Shown here: piece by piece, positions 1 to 12,200 of the stretch
Numbering within the stretch: position 1 is the stretch's first letter
How the letters are laid out: the number at the start of each line of letters is the position of its first letter
Assembly (NCBI GenBank): GCA_026545765.1
Contig: CM048840.1
Span: 17,054,765-17,118,764 of the forward strand
From: Plantago major
Lineage: Eukaryota > Streptophyta > Magnoliopsida > Lamiales > Plantaginaceae
Reading direction: 5' to 3'
DNA: 64,000 bases
The notes under the pieces: model-generated
Told to the model about the DNA's origin: nothing
Databases searched by the model: none
What the model saw: the letters and a program-made list of their open reading frames with translations, nothing else
Program-made: the position numbers and the translations under genes

Positions 1-523
1 AGAGAAGATGTGTATTCTGTCGAGTTCCTAAACACTACTAGGATTTCTGGTATACCAAATCATATAATCCGACTTAAGGTGGGTTGTCCTATAATGCTTC
101 TTAAGAACATCGATCAGTCATCGGAGCTTTGTAATGGAACTCGGTTGATTGTTATTGCAATTGGCAATCACGTTATTGAGGCGAAGACCATACATGGGAA
201 GAGCGATGGAGTGAAGGTTTTTATACCTAGGATGGTAGTCACACACACCTTCTGACCTTACGGAATTTCCTATTAGACTCCAGCGAAGGAAATTTCCCAT
301 ATCAGTTTGTTCTGCGATGACTATCAACAAGTGTTAGGGACAATCGTTATCTAACGTTGGACTATATCTCCCAAAACCTGTTTTCAGTAATGGTCTGCTC
401 TATGTGGCTTTTTCTAGAGTCACAAGCAGGAGAGGTCTCAAGGTTTTAGCACTGGATGATGAAGGCAATCTAACATATACGACGACTAGTGTCGTGCACA
501 AAGAGGTGTTTAGAAAGCTTTGA
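1..523 (+). pseudogene. Helitron PIF1-like helicase, C-terminal remnant
   Basis: Translation shows the end of the helicase part of a plant Helitron Rep/helicase: residues LKVGCPIMLLKNID, then LCNGTRLIV, FIPRM, QRRKFPISV, INK, LYVAFSRVTSRRGLKVL and a final stop at 521-523. The reading frame shifts near 252 and a stop codon follows INKC at about 330 where the family has INKSQGQS, so the gene is dead. The 5' part lies outside the window. No convincing Helitron 3' hairpin with CTRR was found downstream. Confidence 0.85.
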
Positions 524-1418
524 GGTATGTTTTATTATATTGAATAAATCTAACTTTAAATTATCCAAATCTATTATTTTAATTTCAATACTAACCACTT
601 TTTAAAATTTTTTTTGCAGATAGTGGTTATTGATGTATCTTCCGCGATTGTTATACATTGACTATGCATTCCCTTTCAAATAATTCAAATGTGTTTCAAC
701 ATTTAAACATTGTTATATGACTTTTCGATCACCTGGTATGTTTTTTTTCTAAACTTAATTTTAATTAAAAGTTAAATATGCCGTGACAACGCCACATGTT
801 AGTACTAGTTTCAATAAAATATGAAATCTGAAGTCAACTGTGCAACGTACTAGCTACAAAAGATGAGCATTATCCGCAAAATAAAAAAAAGAACCACGCA
901 AACCAAACTTTTATCCTGAACTAGACGGCATTTGGTGAAACTTAATTTCAATTTACTTGATCATATTTCCAAGATAGTTAAAACCAATCTTGTTTCTGAC
1001 TTCGAGTGCCATGCATGTATAAAGAATGGCTCGAAGCACCAATTAGGGTTGGAAATCCGTCGACTTAATTTTTAGCAGTTCGTGCTCAACTAGTTCGAGC
1101 TCAAATACATGCTCAACCATAAAATTATAGCTCGATGAGATTATTGAGTCGGATTCGAATATTGATATGTTCGACTCGACAAGCCACTTGAATTATAATA
1201 TTTAATATTTATTTATTATATAGATGCTTATGCACTAAGTTTTCAAGTTTACAATCCGACATAAGTTTTCGAGTCTCAATATTTACTTTTAGAAAATTAC
1301 AAACTTGCAGGCATACGACTAGGAACAAATATTTGTCGAGTTGAATAAGAACCCAAGCTGTATAGTTAGTGTCCGTCAAACTCAAGCTTCAGAATGAGCA
1401 AAATACTATTATTATACT
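524..1418. other. Non-coding spacer with a degenerate GAGCTCG-type patch
   Basis: AT-rich, no gene. Around 1070-1200 it contains scattered TCGAGCTC / GCTCGA / GACTCGA words like a diverged member of the GAGCTCG repeat near 7.4 kb. Nothing else is recognisable. Confidence 0.4.
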
Positions 1419-2213
1419 TGATATGTACCTTTAAATCCGACCTCCGAACTAACCGGATTAAGGCGACTTATGGTATCTTGGTTCATCTCTTCTCACGGTC
1501 CGTCACCCGCTGATACTGGGTCCGACGCCCAGCAGGCGTATCTAAAGCATACCAGACCAAAGACCGAATTAAGGTAACGGGCCGGTCCGACCCCGTATCC
1601 CTATTCTCGGACTCATATACAAATGAGGGCTTATTACCATACTCTACAATCAGAATAGCTGGGTCCGGCCTTCAAACAAGTCCGACCCTAGGGCACTAGA
1701 GCCATCTTTGTACACGCCACTGATTAAGGCGTGATTCGAATGCACCACCAATCTCCGAGACCATGTGTCACCACCTTGGTAGGCCGACCAACCTCCGACG
1801 TGTCAGAGGTGTGTTCCCTGGAACTCTCCACTATAAATAGGAGAGCATTTACTCCTCATAATGGAAAACAACTACTTCACAATATTCCACTCTCTAAGTT
1901 TATAGGTCCGAGCCCGAGCTTGATCAACCTACTAAACTAGTTGAATTTTAGTTTTGTTCGTCTTAAGCAAACCGGCCCAAAAGGGTCTAACCCATTCTTC
2001 TCTTATTTCAGATAACCATACAAGTCATAGACAGACAGACTATTTATCCTGACGGACACTGACCAGCGACGGACTATAACAACCACAAGACTGATTCTCC
2101 CAATTCACTGATTGAAGGACTTTGACGAACTAAGACGCATTACCTAAGCTTTGGACGGACCAATTTACTACTTTGACTTATACTGTTGACTTATCCGTTT
2201 TTATACTACATCA
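1419..2213 (+). mobile_element. Solo LTR of an LTR retrotransposon
   Basis: Begins TGATATGTACC and ends ACTACATCA (TG...CA). It is flanked by ATACT at 1414-1418 and ATACA at 2214-2218, a 4/5 match as a 5-bp target duplication. Inside, CTATAAATAGGAG near 1831 looks like an LTR core promoter. It is about 795 bp and no internal retroviral-like genes adjoin it, so a solo LTR is inferred. The first ~55 bp recur at about 46,473, showing a family. The superfamily is uncertain; Ty3/Gypsy is likely. Confidence 0.65.
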
Positions 2214-2572
2214 ATACATAATAAGAAGTCTGAGTTATAAAAAGCTCAACTTGGCTCTAGCTCGAACCAATTAGCTAGGATGCCATTATCACCGTCAAGA
2301 GGTTATTAAACCGCAGTACTTGCACTAGCTAGTTTGATCTACACTAACATTTGAGCAGTACTACGTACAATGCTTGACGTACAACTTGTAAAAGCTATTT
2401 GCAAATTTGCTTGTTTGAGCATCTTCACATTGGAGATCCAGATCTTAACTTCTTTCAATTTGGTCATTGTGCTCCAATATTTGTAAAACTTGCATCCAAG
2501 TCCTCCATATTCAAATATTAATGAATGTAGTCCCCGTATATATGGTAACTATAATATCGTGAAAATGGAAAG
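2214..2572. other. Spacer, nothing recognised
   Basis: AT-rich sequence between the solo LTR and the MITE. No open frame, RNA gene or repeat boundary could be supported. Confidence 0.4.
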
Positions 2573-3512
2573 TATAATATTTGAGTTAAATGCATAACAC
2601 CCCCTGGTTATTAATAATGTGCGCGAAACCCCTCTGAGTTAATGAATTAGTACCAAACCCACTTGAGTTATTAAAAATGGGCACAAAACCCCCACCCTTT
2701 ATTTTTAAAGTGTGTTAGGTACACTCTCATTAGGTGCGACTATATATGTTTGTTTATGTTATCTTACACCAAATCAATGCAAAAATAAAAAAATAAAAAA
2801 AAATCATAGTTTTTAAAAATAATCGCAAAATCCCATGAAATTCTTATAAAGTCATTGCAATACCCCTTTTACATGAATACTAAATATAGATGGTGAATTC
2901 GTATTGTGTGCAGTTTGACTCGTTTGTCCAAATTTTCGAAAATATTAAAATGACTTAAATTTGAGCTATTAAAAATAGTAAAACTCTATTTTTTTTTCAT
3001 GGTTAAATGAACAACAAAAATCGATCACACAATACTGGTTATATAGCACTGAAATATATAAATAACAACCATAGATAATACTAATTAAAATTGTCACTAC
3101 ATATCAACAACATATACCAATTAGTCATGTAAACGGAAAAAAGTGAAGGCAAAAGATAATAAACTGAAACTATGAATGTCTAATCCACCTAGTTGCGTTA
3201 ATTTGGAGTAAGAAAACCTAAAAGAACATCCATTATCGCACCTAACATGAGCACGCCGAAAGAAGAAAGGTTGAGGGGCTCCACGCACATGTTTTAATAA
3301 CTCAGGGGGGTTTTCCGCACATTTTTCATAACTCGGGGACTAATTTATTAACTTATGGGAGTTTTGTGCACATTTTTTAATAACTCATGGGAGTTTTGTG
3401 CACATTTTTTAATAACTCATGGGAGTTTGGTACTAATTTGTTAACTCAAAGGGGTTTTACGCACATTTACAATAACTTAAGGGGGTATTTTGCATTTAAC
3501 CCTATAATATTT
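2573..3512. mobile_element. Mutator-like MITE, copy 1 (10-bp TSD)
   Basis: A 920-bp non-autonomous element at 2583-3502, flanked on both sides by the perfect 10-bp direct repeat TATAATATTT (2573-2582 and 3503-3512). Left end GAGTTAAATGCA and right end TGCATTTAACCC are inverted; the inverted similarity extends about 100 bp through repeated units such as ACTCAGGGGG and TTTTGCGCACAT. A 9-11 bp duplication plus long inverted ends is the Mutator pattern. There is no transposase frame. A second copy lies at 43238-44195 with its own different perfect 10-bp duplication. Confidence 0.88.
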
Positions 3513-4606
3513 ATGTGAGTTATATTCAACCGTATGTATTTATATTGAAATGAATACGTGAAATCTTGGCGTAGGTTCTGACATACTTTCCGGAAAATAA
3601 AAGTTAATGAATATAAGAATTAATAGATTTATATTGTTTTGATAAGGCTCATAATATTAAATATTAGTAAGTATATTTTACCGCATTCATTTGCAACAAG
3701 GCTGGTGATACTGTCATAGCATGCAATATTGCTAATGCATTATGTTACTAACTTTTCTTATAATACCCTTTAGTTATTATTTAGTAGATTATTTATGACT
3801 GTATTTCAATATATATTAGACTAATAACTCGATAAACTTACAATTAATGGGCATTACTCAATTGAGATTTTCTACCACGACCAAATCAGACTAAATTTCC
3901 CGTATTTCATTATGCGAATCCGTTACTACTTACTATCGTATCGTAATATATAACTAAATATATAATTTCTCCCTAAATTAAACGTTCCATTTATTCTTTT
4001 ATCCTATACACAAGATCTTGACCACATTTTAGTGGAAAATAAAATTAATTTCTTTAGGATTTCCAAAACTTACAGACTTTGAATTGACCTTTAATTTCCC
4101 TTTTATGCTAAAAGACCTCTAATGTTAACAGAACCTTAAAACTATATGCAATATGAGTTCTAGTCCAACTTCAAAAAGGGTACTTTGCCCACTTTTGTTG
4201 GCCTTTTATCGTTACAACAAACCCATAAAATTTCTTGACTTGAGTAAAAGCAAAGCACGTTTATTACTTTGTGTAACCTCACTTCCAATACAATACCCAA
4301 ACTGCCCTCGTAAGTTTGCCAACAATCAATAAATAAAAATGTAACATTCTAAAAGATTAGGAAACTCTAATTTGATTCCACTTTCCTTGAGAAAATATTG
4401 ACCCACCAAAAAGGGTTCTTTAGGAATTATAAAGATAAGATGTTAGAATTTAAATGCAATTTTTTGCATGTTACATATTTGTCTCTTTTATTAGTCTTCT
4501 TTCCATTAATTACACTTTGCCGTTTTTGATAAAATTGTAACTTTATAGCAATACCCAGATCCTCATTTTTACAATCTTTAAAGCAATTTTGATTTATTTT
4601 TTTTGT
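3513..4606. promoter_or_regulatory. Upstream region of the ZAT-like gene
   Basis: About 1.1 kb of AT-rich DNA upstream of the zinc-finger gene, without coding signal. It is presumably promoter; no specific cis-elements are claimed apart from the TATA box listed separately. Confidence 0.35.
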
Positions 4607-4615
4607 GTATATATA
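4607..4615 (+). promoter_or_regulatory. TATA box of the ZAT-like gene
   Basis: GTATATATA lies about 165 bp upstream of the ATG at 4776, leaving a 5' UTR of roughly 130 bases. Position and sequence fit a plant TATA box; the transcription start itself is not observed. Confidence 0.5.
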
Positions 4616-4775
4616 CTGCCTAGGTGAAGAGCAATGCTTGTCACCTACTTCAAAACACACTCTCTGTACATGTTGAGCAACAACAGAGAGTAAACCACAC
4701 ACACAAACACACTCCACTGTGTGAAGAAAAGAAATTGTTCTTCCAGTTTTCTTTTTCTTCTTTCACATATATGTT

Positions 4776-5765
4776 ATGGAGAAACACAGTTGCAAGCTCT
4801 GTTTCAGAAGCTTTGCTAGTGGGAAAGCACTTGGTGGTCACATGAGATCTCACATGATGTTTCTGAACACTAGTTCAAAATCATCACCAACAAACAGAGG
4901 TGATGAAGTTGAGAAAGATCAAGATTCTGATGATTCTGATGATTCTGTTTACTTCTCAACTTCATCTGATGAGGAGATTGACGATCAGAAAGGTGGAAAG
5001 AAGCGTCCTGCTTCGGTTGAGAGCGAAACCGAGTCCTCCAGGAGGAACTACCCGGTCTTCAAGCGATCGAAAAGAGTTCCGAGATCGAATATCGACGGGT
5101 TTTTCCAGATGAGCAACTCATCCAAGGCTGAGGGTAAGAGCAAGAGCAATGAGCATTCGTCGCTGACTTCGATTTCCGAAAATAGCCCGGAAGAAGACGT
5201 GGCTCATTGCTTGATGATGATGTCTAGGGATACTTGGACGGGGGTACCGATGGAATTTCCAGAAAAGGAAGTGGAAGAAGAAGAGGAAGAGGAGGAGAAT
5301 GGTGAGGACTATTTTTCAGAAGATTCTGACTTTGGGAAAGTGGTAAAGGGTAGTAGTAGTAAAGTCAGGGGCAAGTATAAATGTGAGACGTGTAACAAGT
5401 TGTTCAAGTCATATCAGGCACTTGGTGGCCACAGGACTAGTCACAAGAAGCCGAAAGTCAATACCTTGGCAGTCGGGAGCAGTTCTCAGGCGGCAGGGGC
5501 GCCGGTGGAGAAGGTGTACGAGTGTCCGTTTTGTGATAGGGTGTTTTCATCAGGGCAGGCATTTGGTGGGCATAAGAGGTCACATTTTGTTGGAGGAGGG
5601 GTAGTTTCGACTTTACGAGGTAATGTTAGGCCGGTTGGACCGGTTCCGAGGAATGCTGGTGGGGTTTTGGAACTTGATCTTAATCTTCCTGCTCCAGTTG
5701 AGGATGAGGATGAGGTTAGCATTTCTGCAGTTTCTGATGCTGAGTTTGTTGGTCACAAACAATAG
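4776..5765 (+). CDS. C2H2 zinc-finger transcriptional repressor, ZAT1/ZAT4/ZAT9 type
   Basis: A single uninterrupted 329-codon frame, as expected for this intronless plant family. Finger 1 is at residues 6-26 (C6, C9, H22, H26; helix KALGGH), finger 2 at 203-223 (QALGGH) and finger 3 at 250-270 (QAFGGH). The (Q/K)A(L/F)GGH helices are plant specific. An EAR repression motif, LELDLNLPA, is at about 298-306. Basic stretches KKRP and KRSKR suggest a nuclear signal. A conserved EEDVAHCLMMMSRDTW-type block lies at 140-155, typical of ZAT1/4/9, and an acidic run of glutamates at about 165-174. It should be a DNA-binding nuclear repressor in stress or developmental signalling. The ortholog within the ZAT1/4/9 group cannot be fixed by eye. 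Confidence 0.93.
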   Translation: MEKHSCKLCFRSFASGKALGGHMRSHMMFLNTSSKSSPTNRGDEVEKDQDSDDSDDSVYFSTSSDEEIDDQKGGKKRPASVESETESSRRNYPVFKRSKRVPRSNIDGFFQMSNSSKAEGKSKSNEHSSLTSISENSPEEDVAHCLMMMSRDTWTGVPMEFPEKEVEEEEEEEENGEDYFSEDSDFGKVVKGSSSKVRGKYKCETCNKLFKSYQALGGHRTSHKKPKVNTLAVGSSSQAAGAPVEKVYECPFCDRVFSSGQAFGGHKRSHFVGGGVVSTLRGNVRPVGPVPRNAGGVLELDLNLPAPVEDEDEVSISAVSDAEFVGHKQ

Positions 5766-6310
5766 GGAAATGGGATTATTGGTTTAGCTTGGAAAGGTAA
5801 AATGGTTAGTGTTTTGCTAATTATATGGATCTGAGGGATTTTGGTTGCTAAAAGTATGGAAGTATACTGGTCAAAGGGGATTGATTCTGTTTCATTTATA
5901 AGATTTGAATGTAATCATTTTGCTGTGCTGGGAATTTTGGGTGTTTTCAAGTTTTTAAAAGTTTACATTGATGGGGAAATTAACCACAGGGATTTATTTA
6001 GCATACTTTCTTTATTTATATTCTGTACTTGAAGGTTCATTTTGGACATCTGCATTGTATGTACTCACAGTGGAAGCATGCTTGTTGATGTATCATCTTT
6101 GTGGAGTAATAGAATGGGAAAAAAATTGAGTCTTTTTATTTTTCTTAATGTTCTTTGCTTCTATTTCATTTTGGTATTCTTACTAATAATATTACTTTAT
6201 CACATTTTAACAAGTCTTAAAGAGATAAGTCAGTCATTCTTAGTCAAACATTCTAAGTTAACAATAATCCTAATGTTTATCCATTTTTTTCCTCCCCACT
6301 TACACAAACT
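5766..6310 (+). other. 3' flank of the ZAT-like gene
   Basis: T-rich sequence after the stop codon, probably 3' UTR followed by spacer. Short frames here show no family signature. Confidence 0.4.
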
Positions 6311-6545
6311 CTCATGAGAGATGGTCTCTAGATAAATTATCTAAAGACGGCCTATGTTATCAATAAGACCATCCATGTTATTAATCAAAATGTCTATGTT
6401 GTTAACGAAATAAGTCTCGTTGTAATATGAAAAAACACTAATGTTGAGAATATAGGTGTTTTGATTAATAATATCGATAATTTTATTGAATATATAAGTT
6501 CGTCTATAAATAAATTATCTAAAGATTGTATCTCAGTAGACTTAC
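6311..6545. repeat. Small inverted-end (foldback-like) element
   Basis: GAGATGGTCTCTAGATAAA followed by TTATCTAAAGACGG at the left matches, in inverse, a right end containing ATAAATTATCTAAAG and TATCTCAGTAG. Between them are phrases such as ATGTTATTAATC and ATGTTGTTAAC. A clean target duplication was not found, so the class and exact ends are uncertain. Confidence 0.35.
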
Positions 6546-7081
6546 TTGGATACTTAATATATCAAGAATAGAATAATAATCACAAGAGAATCAAAATTGT
6601 CAGTGGTGTCAATTGCAGTTGGACAAGAAAAGAAAAGACACTAATTATACCAAAATCAGTTTATCTGTGTGCTTTTTCTGAGTCACCTTTTGATAAGTCA
6701 GGCATTGTTAGGGAAGTGGTTACTAGTTCTAGTTGTGAACAATGAATGCTAATTACTATTTTCTGACTTTAAATTGCCGTATCAAGAGCGAAAATCGGGT
6801 TGATCCGTTGATAATATGCAATTAATTGAAGTTCGCCAAACTTGGGAAAATAGCAGTACAAAAGTGCAAAAAATCTGTGGCTATTAGTGGAAGAATATCA
6901 ACTCAGTGGACATACTACTTGGCATGAGTATGACCAAAGTATTTGCTCCAACAACTACAAGCTGTTTAAATGGCCTCAATTTCTCAATCAAAGTAAATCC
7001 ACAGTGTTTTTAGTCCGCTTTAGTATATCATAAAATTCGAAAAAGTTAATCTTAGATAACGGTCGAAAGTTCTCCACGAAA
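6546..7081. other. Spacer, nothing recognised
   Basis: Non-coding and AT-rich; no open frame or repeat boundary could be supported. Confidence 0.4.
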
Positions 7082-7265
7082 ACTAGTATCAGGGGTGAAG
7101 CTATGCTTTGCCCTGGTGGGGCTTCCATTTTTTCAAAAACAAAAAAAATTATATGTAATTGTTTCTCCTTTTTACAAATTAGCCCTATGCAAATTCGTAA
7201 GAATTTTTTTTATATAAGAAAAGCCCTAAGTAGTTTCAAATTCTAGCTTCGCCCCTGACTAGTGC
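7082..7265. mobile_element. hAT-like MITE
   Basis: A 168-bp element at 7090-7257 begins CAGGGGTGAAGCTA and ends TAGCTTCGCCCCTG, near-perfect terminal inverted repeats. It is flanked by ACTAGTAT and ACTAGTGC, matching at the first six of eight bases, consistent with an old 8-bp hAT duplication. There is no coding capacity. Confidence 0.65.
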
Positions 7266-7399
7266 TAAATTCGTCCCTACACCAACCTCACAAGAACCCT
7301 TCTAGATAATCGTTCAAGAATTGATGAATAAATATTATACACTGAAGTAACTTTTCTAAACAACATCGTATAAATTGTTTGTTAATCTCAGATAAGGTA

Positions 7400-7690
7400 C
7401 CAAGTAGGCCTGCAAACGAGCCGAGCCGAGCCGAGTTTATCATTTTTGAGCTCGGCTCGTTTATACCCCTCCAGCTCGGCTCGTTTATCATTTTTGTGCT
7501 CGAGCTCGAGCTCGATCGAGTTGCAAAATTTGAGCTCGAGCTCGAAATAATTTGTTCGACTCGAGCTCGGCTCGTGAGCTTGATTTTTTTCTTCAAATCG
7601 AACCTTTAAAGCTCGAAAGCTCGGCTCGTGAGCTCGAAAACTTACAAAGCTCGAAATAAGCTCGGCTCGAAAGCTCGAAAATTTCCAAAA
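7400..7690. repeat. GAGCTCG/GCTCGGCTCG low-complexity repeat
   Basis: Dense runs of GAGCCGAGCC, GCTCGAGCTCGAG and AGCTCGGCTCG, self-complementary at short range. This type of GAGCTCG-rich dispersed sequence is common in plant DNA. It also produces spurious serine-rich frames on the minus strand. A diverged patch lies near 1.1 kb. Confidence 0.6.
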
Positions 7691-8644
7691 ATGAAGTAGG
7701 GTTTTGTTTTTTTTTTAATTTTTAGATATATATTATATATTATATAATTAATAATAACTACCGAAGCTATTTGGATGAGTTTTAGAAACTTTCTGATTTC
7801 GAAAACTCAATCTAAAAAAATTTCAGTAATTCGCTTCGATAAAAGTTTCTGTCATTTCTATAACTAAACTAGTGCATCTCAATAGACTAGTTGATAAACT
7901 GAAGTCATGAACATCAGCTTCATACTTTAGTTTTTAGCCCATTCATAAAGTCAGATCTATCTTCCCTCCATGTTGCTTTAGCTATCTATACCTTTGACTT
8001 CTTTCTTTTTAAAGTTGGAAATTTATAAGTATTGATAAAATACACAAAAATAAGCATAGATTGAACTTATTCAAGTAGAGACTAGTACTCTATTACTATA
8101 AATGAAGTCAACTTTAAGAGACGGCATGAAGACTCGCTTTCGCTACGGCTCCGGTAATGTTAAGGATGTTTTTCATCACCTAAATGAGGATTAAATCAAC
8201 TCACATTCGAAAATTAATAATTTAACACGTAAAATTCTTTAAATTAATAATATTTTTCAATAATTTAAGAGACATATGTGATCCTAATAATTTTATCTCA
8301 TGCTTAGTAGTACATGTATTTTCCTTTTCCTTTTCTGCCCTTTTTCATGCATTTTCAATTTTTTTTTACAAATTTGTAATTTCTTTTATTATGACATTTG
8401 ACTAGACTTGACTATCATTAGTAAGTTGATGGAATTATAGTTTATTTTTGGATGCAAAACCAACCATTTAACTTTCGGTTCATACTTAAACAATAATATA
8501 TTTTAACGTGCAACATTTTTCTTGTCCCTAAAAGTACTAGTAGAAGTTGTCGAATTCAATTTCGATTTTATCCGAATAAAGTCTTCTCTCATCGGTGACG
8601 TAGTAATTGGTTATTTTGATATGTTATTCACTGTGTATACGTGA
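7691..8644. other. Spacer, nothing recognised
   Basis: AT-rich non-coding DNA without a supportable gene, RNA or mobile element. Confidence 0.4.
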
Positions 8645-8899
8645 TACTCCCTCCGTCCTGCACAACTTCATACATTTGTCATTTTTAACCGTCCTACAGA
8701 ACTTCATACATTACCAAAAAAGTAAGTTACCCCACACACAACAAATAATAAACAATCTCAACTTTACATTCAAATTACACATTTTGCCACTAAAAGTACA
8801 CATTTACCCATCTTTTATATATTTTATTATTACTTTAACTTTTCGCATAAAACTGCGCGCTAACCTTAATGTATGAAGTTCTTCGGGACGGAGAAAGTA
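8645..8899. mobile_element. Stowaway (Tc1/mariner) MITE
   Basis: A 251-bp element at 8647-8897 with ends CTCCCTCCGTCC and GGACGGAGAAAG, flanked by TA dinucleotides (8645-8646 and 8898-8899). This is the classic plant Stowaway signature. The short open frame running through it is not a gene. Confidence 0.85.
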
Positions 8900-9253
8900 T
8901 CAAAGAAGAAGTATGTTATTTTCATTTGAAAATTCATTAATTTCAGTTAAGTTCTGCTTAGTTATTTTTTATTCTATACCTAAATACATTTATCCCTTGT
9001 TGAAGGAGCTCCATTTTAGATTTGATATCACCTATAAATTGGATGGTTCAGTTTTTGTCAAAAGACTAACAAAATAGTACAGAAAAAGAAAAAGAAAAAT
9101 AAAACCGTAATCTTAACATTGTCAAACAAGAAATGAAAATGACAGCGACTTATCTTATTACAGACCATTTTTAATTCCCCTGTTTTTCTCACTTCTTCAT
9201 GATCATCCGTGGCGGAATTACCAATCGGAAAATTCAATTCCCGTAAGCTTGCA
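8900..9253. promoter_or_regulatory. Upstream region of the nucleotidyltransferase gene
   Basis: Between the Stowaway element and the start codon. The first part (about 8922-8985) resembles the Tourist-type fragment at 54.9 kb (CAGTTAAGTTCTGCTTAGTT). The last 150 bases are probably 5' UTR. No TATA box is obvious. Confidence 0.4.
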
Positions 9254-12200
9254 ATGGCTTCGAAGCAAAACCTCCTCGACTCTCTCACTTCTCATATCTC
9301 CCTCTACCATGCCCAAACCCCTTCCCGTAACCCTAACCCGAACCCTCGGCCCGCCGTTCTCCGGTGGTTCTCCTCCCTCTCGGTCCACCAACGCCGTGCA
9401 CACCTCACAGTTGTCAATCGCAGCTTCATTTCTCTCCTAATTCAGATGAAGGAGAAGCTTGAATCACAAGGTTTAGGCAAATTCATCATTTTACCCGACC
9501 TGCCGCAGAATGACGATTCTACCCTCCCCACGCTGTGTTACCGAAGATCGAATGGGTTGTTACTGAGAGTGAGTGAGTTTAATCGAGAGGAAATCGAAGT
9601 TTACGAGAGTGTTGAGCTGTTTAGCTCGAGCGGGGAGAGGAATGACAGCTGTGAGATCGGTTCTCTGCGGCTCGATGCGATGAGTGTGAGTGAGTGTTTA
9701 GTGCAGGATGTGAATAGTTTTGTGGAGGTTATGGATGGAATTTCGAATGGGGAGTTTTTGAGGGGAGGGGAGGAAGGGGAGATGTCGGGGGAGTGGCCGG
9801 AGTTGGGGTGGTTGAAGTCGAAAGGGTATTATAGCTTGGAGGAGTTTGTTGTGAATAGATTGGAAGTCGCGTTGAGGTTGGCTTGGTTGAATTGTAGTAG
9901 TGGGAAGAAGAGAGGGGTAAAGTTGAAAGAGCGGTTGAATGCCTCGGGGATGGCTGCGAATTTGTTTTGGAGGAAGAAAGGGTGTGTGGATTGGTGGGAG
10001 AAGTTGGATGCTGCAACTAGGAAGAAGCTGTTTGTGACTTACTTGGGAAAAACTGCGAAAATGCTGGTAATTGATTTATGCTACCTCTGTTAAGATATTC
10101 TGGTCTAATGTGGAAGTTTATTAAATATGTTACCGTGCCTTACATGTTATATGCTTTTTAAATACCGGACTGTTAGGGATCCTGCAAGGATATAGATGTT
10201 GTTCTGGTTAAGAGCTATATTTCCTCTTTCTGTGTTAATGATATTCTTGAATGCTTTAATTTGGTTAAATTTGGAAATCGTTTTTTACTAATTCTTTGAG
10301 CAGCCAATTAGTTTTGAACTAAAAATTGTTCAATGTGGGTTTGAGCAGCAAAATATTTGCAGTTTGATTGTTCAACTTCAGTGTTTATTCTGATTTTTGA
10401 TCATTGCATATCTCAGATGGTTGATATCATAAATGGTAAAGATTACATGTCAGACAATAAATTGCGACGTTCTGATTATCACAGAGAACGCCCATTGGGA
10501 AGCAGGTCGACATCATTGGGTAAAAGGGATGTTGCAATATATGGAGGAACATATTCGAAAGTCAAACGGGTGGCCGCTCATGCACAAGTTTCTAAGGACC
10601 CATCTCCTTTGGATTTTATGCTCAATAGTTTGTATATTCTTCAGGTTATTACCAATATGTTATCAGCTGCTCAATGTGGAGGTTTTGACAAACAGAAACT
10701 CCTTTTCAGCTCATTGGATACTGTAAATAGTTTATCTGACATTATATTAAGAAAATTGCGGGAGTTACTCATGGTCATTTCACTTGATTGTACAAATTAT
10801 GAGCTACTAGGAGATGGGAACACAAACTCTCTTACAGAAAAGCTTGATGAGAAACCTGTTGCTGATAGACGTAAGAAAAAGGGGAAAAAACGAAACAAAA
10901 AGGCAAATATGGTCTCAAGACCTCATAATGATGATCCAAGACCGAGTGAATGTACTGAGGTATCTGTCTGTTTTCCCAGAACATTTAGATATTGTTTAGC
11001 ATGTGAAACCTTACTTCATCTTGTTGATGTTATAGGGTGGAGGAAAGAAAGATGTTAATTCACCCTGCAAGTTTGATAGTATAGGCCCTGAAAATGAGGT
11101 TGTGCGAGAGAGTCCTTCATCAGCTGCTGCAATGGTTATTCTCATTCTCTCTGTTCCTTTTTTCTCCCCCTCCTCATCATGCTAAGCAGTAACATAGTAG
11201 TGTTAAAATTAGATCTACTTTCTAACTACTTGGCTATCTTCAGGAACCTGTTATAGTAGCAAATGATGGAAAGCTACGATCTGCTCCCCGGAAGAGTAGG
11301 AAAGTGAGAAAGAAACTTAAAAGCTGTAGCTCTAATAGTGCTGAAGTTGGCAGCTGTCAATCAAGAAGCACTGAGATGTCCTCTATCTCTATCAAGTCTC
11401 AAAATGGACCTGTCATATCTGACAGGACTTCTGGAAGTTTAACTCTTGAGAACTTGTCTAAGAATGTTGAGGTTGGGGGCGACAGGCCTCAGAGAAATTT
11501 AGCTGATTGTAACACTGTAGCTTCAGGTGCTGTGTCACATGTAGACCGTGATCTTTCCAGTAAAACTAATACTCATCAGAGCTTGAAGCACCCTGAGAAT
11601 ATTAGCAAATCAATCAGAAATGCAGGTGAACATACTAGGGGCCGTTTCAGAAAGTGTGATCTCAATACTTCTGGGACGACTATGAAGTCTGTTGTTGGAT
11701 GTAATGATGATACGTACAGTGGAAGTCATACTGATACTGGTAGGATTTACTCTAAGCGAGGTTATTTAGGGAAACAAAAGACGGTTGATGAACCGGAACG
11801 AGTACACAGTCTTATTCAGGATCAAGGGACTCTGGGTGTTGTTAGAGTTGGGGCCTTACATATGCCTCCAAACGTTTCTTATGAATGGCCTAATATAGCT
11901 GCTCTTCACACTCCTGCCAGCACGCATCTTCCTGCTGCTACTGATAGATTGCATCTTGATGTTGGTCACAATTGGCAAAATCATTTTCACCATTCTTTTG
12001 TACAGACTCTACAGGTCAGAAATTCTTCTATCGAGAGTGCATACAATGGAGTTTTATCAAGACCTTTGCCAATGAGTTTAGATTGGCCGCCCCCGGCAGT
12101 ACGTGGTGTCAATAGACTGATTCCGTCAGTAACTTGCAATTATGACTCTGAGTTTATTTCACGGCGACAGTCTTCTCTTCAACGAGGATTTGCAGCTCAA

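Noticed and set aside
7288..7596. Minus-strand serine-rich frame
   Set aside because: Caused by the GAGCTCG repeat.
8607..8876. 89-codon open frame
   Set aside because: Runs through a Stowaway MITE.
9209..9253. Upstream in-frame extension of the nucleotidyltransferase beginning at GTG
   Set aside because: Nuclear plant genes start with ATG; ATG at 9,254 begins the family-like MASKQNLLDSL sequence.
9729..10016. Minus-strand Ser/Thr/Pro-rich frame
   Set aside because: Lies opposite exon 1 of the nucleotidyltransferase and has no family signature.
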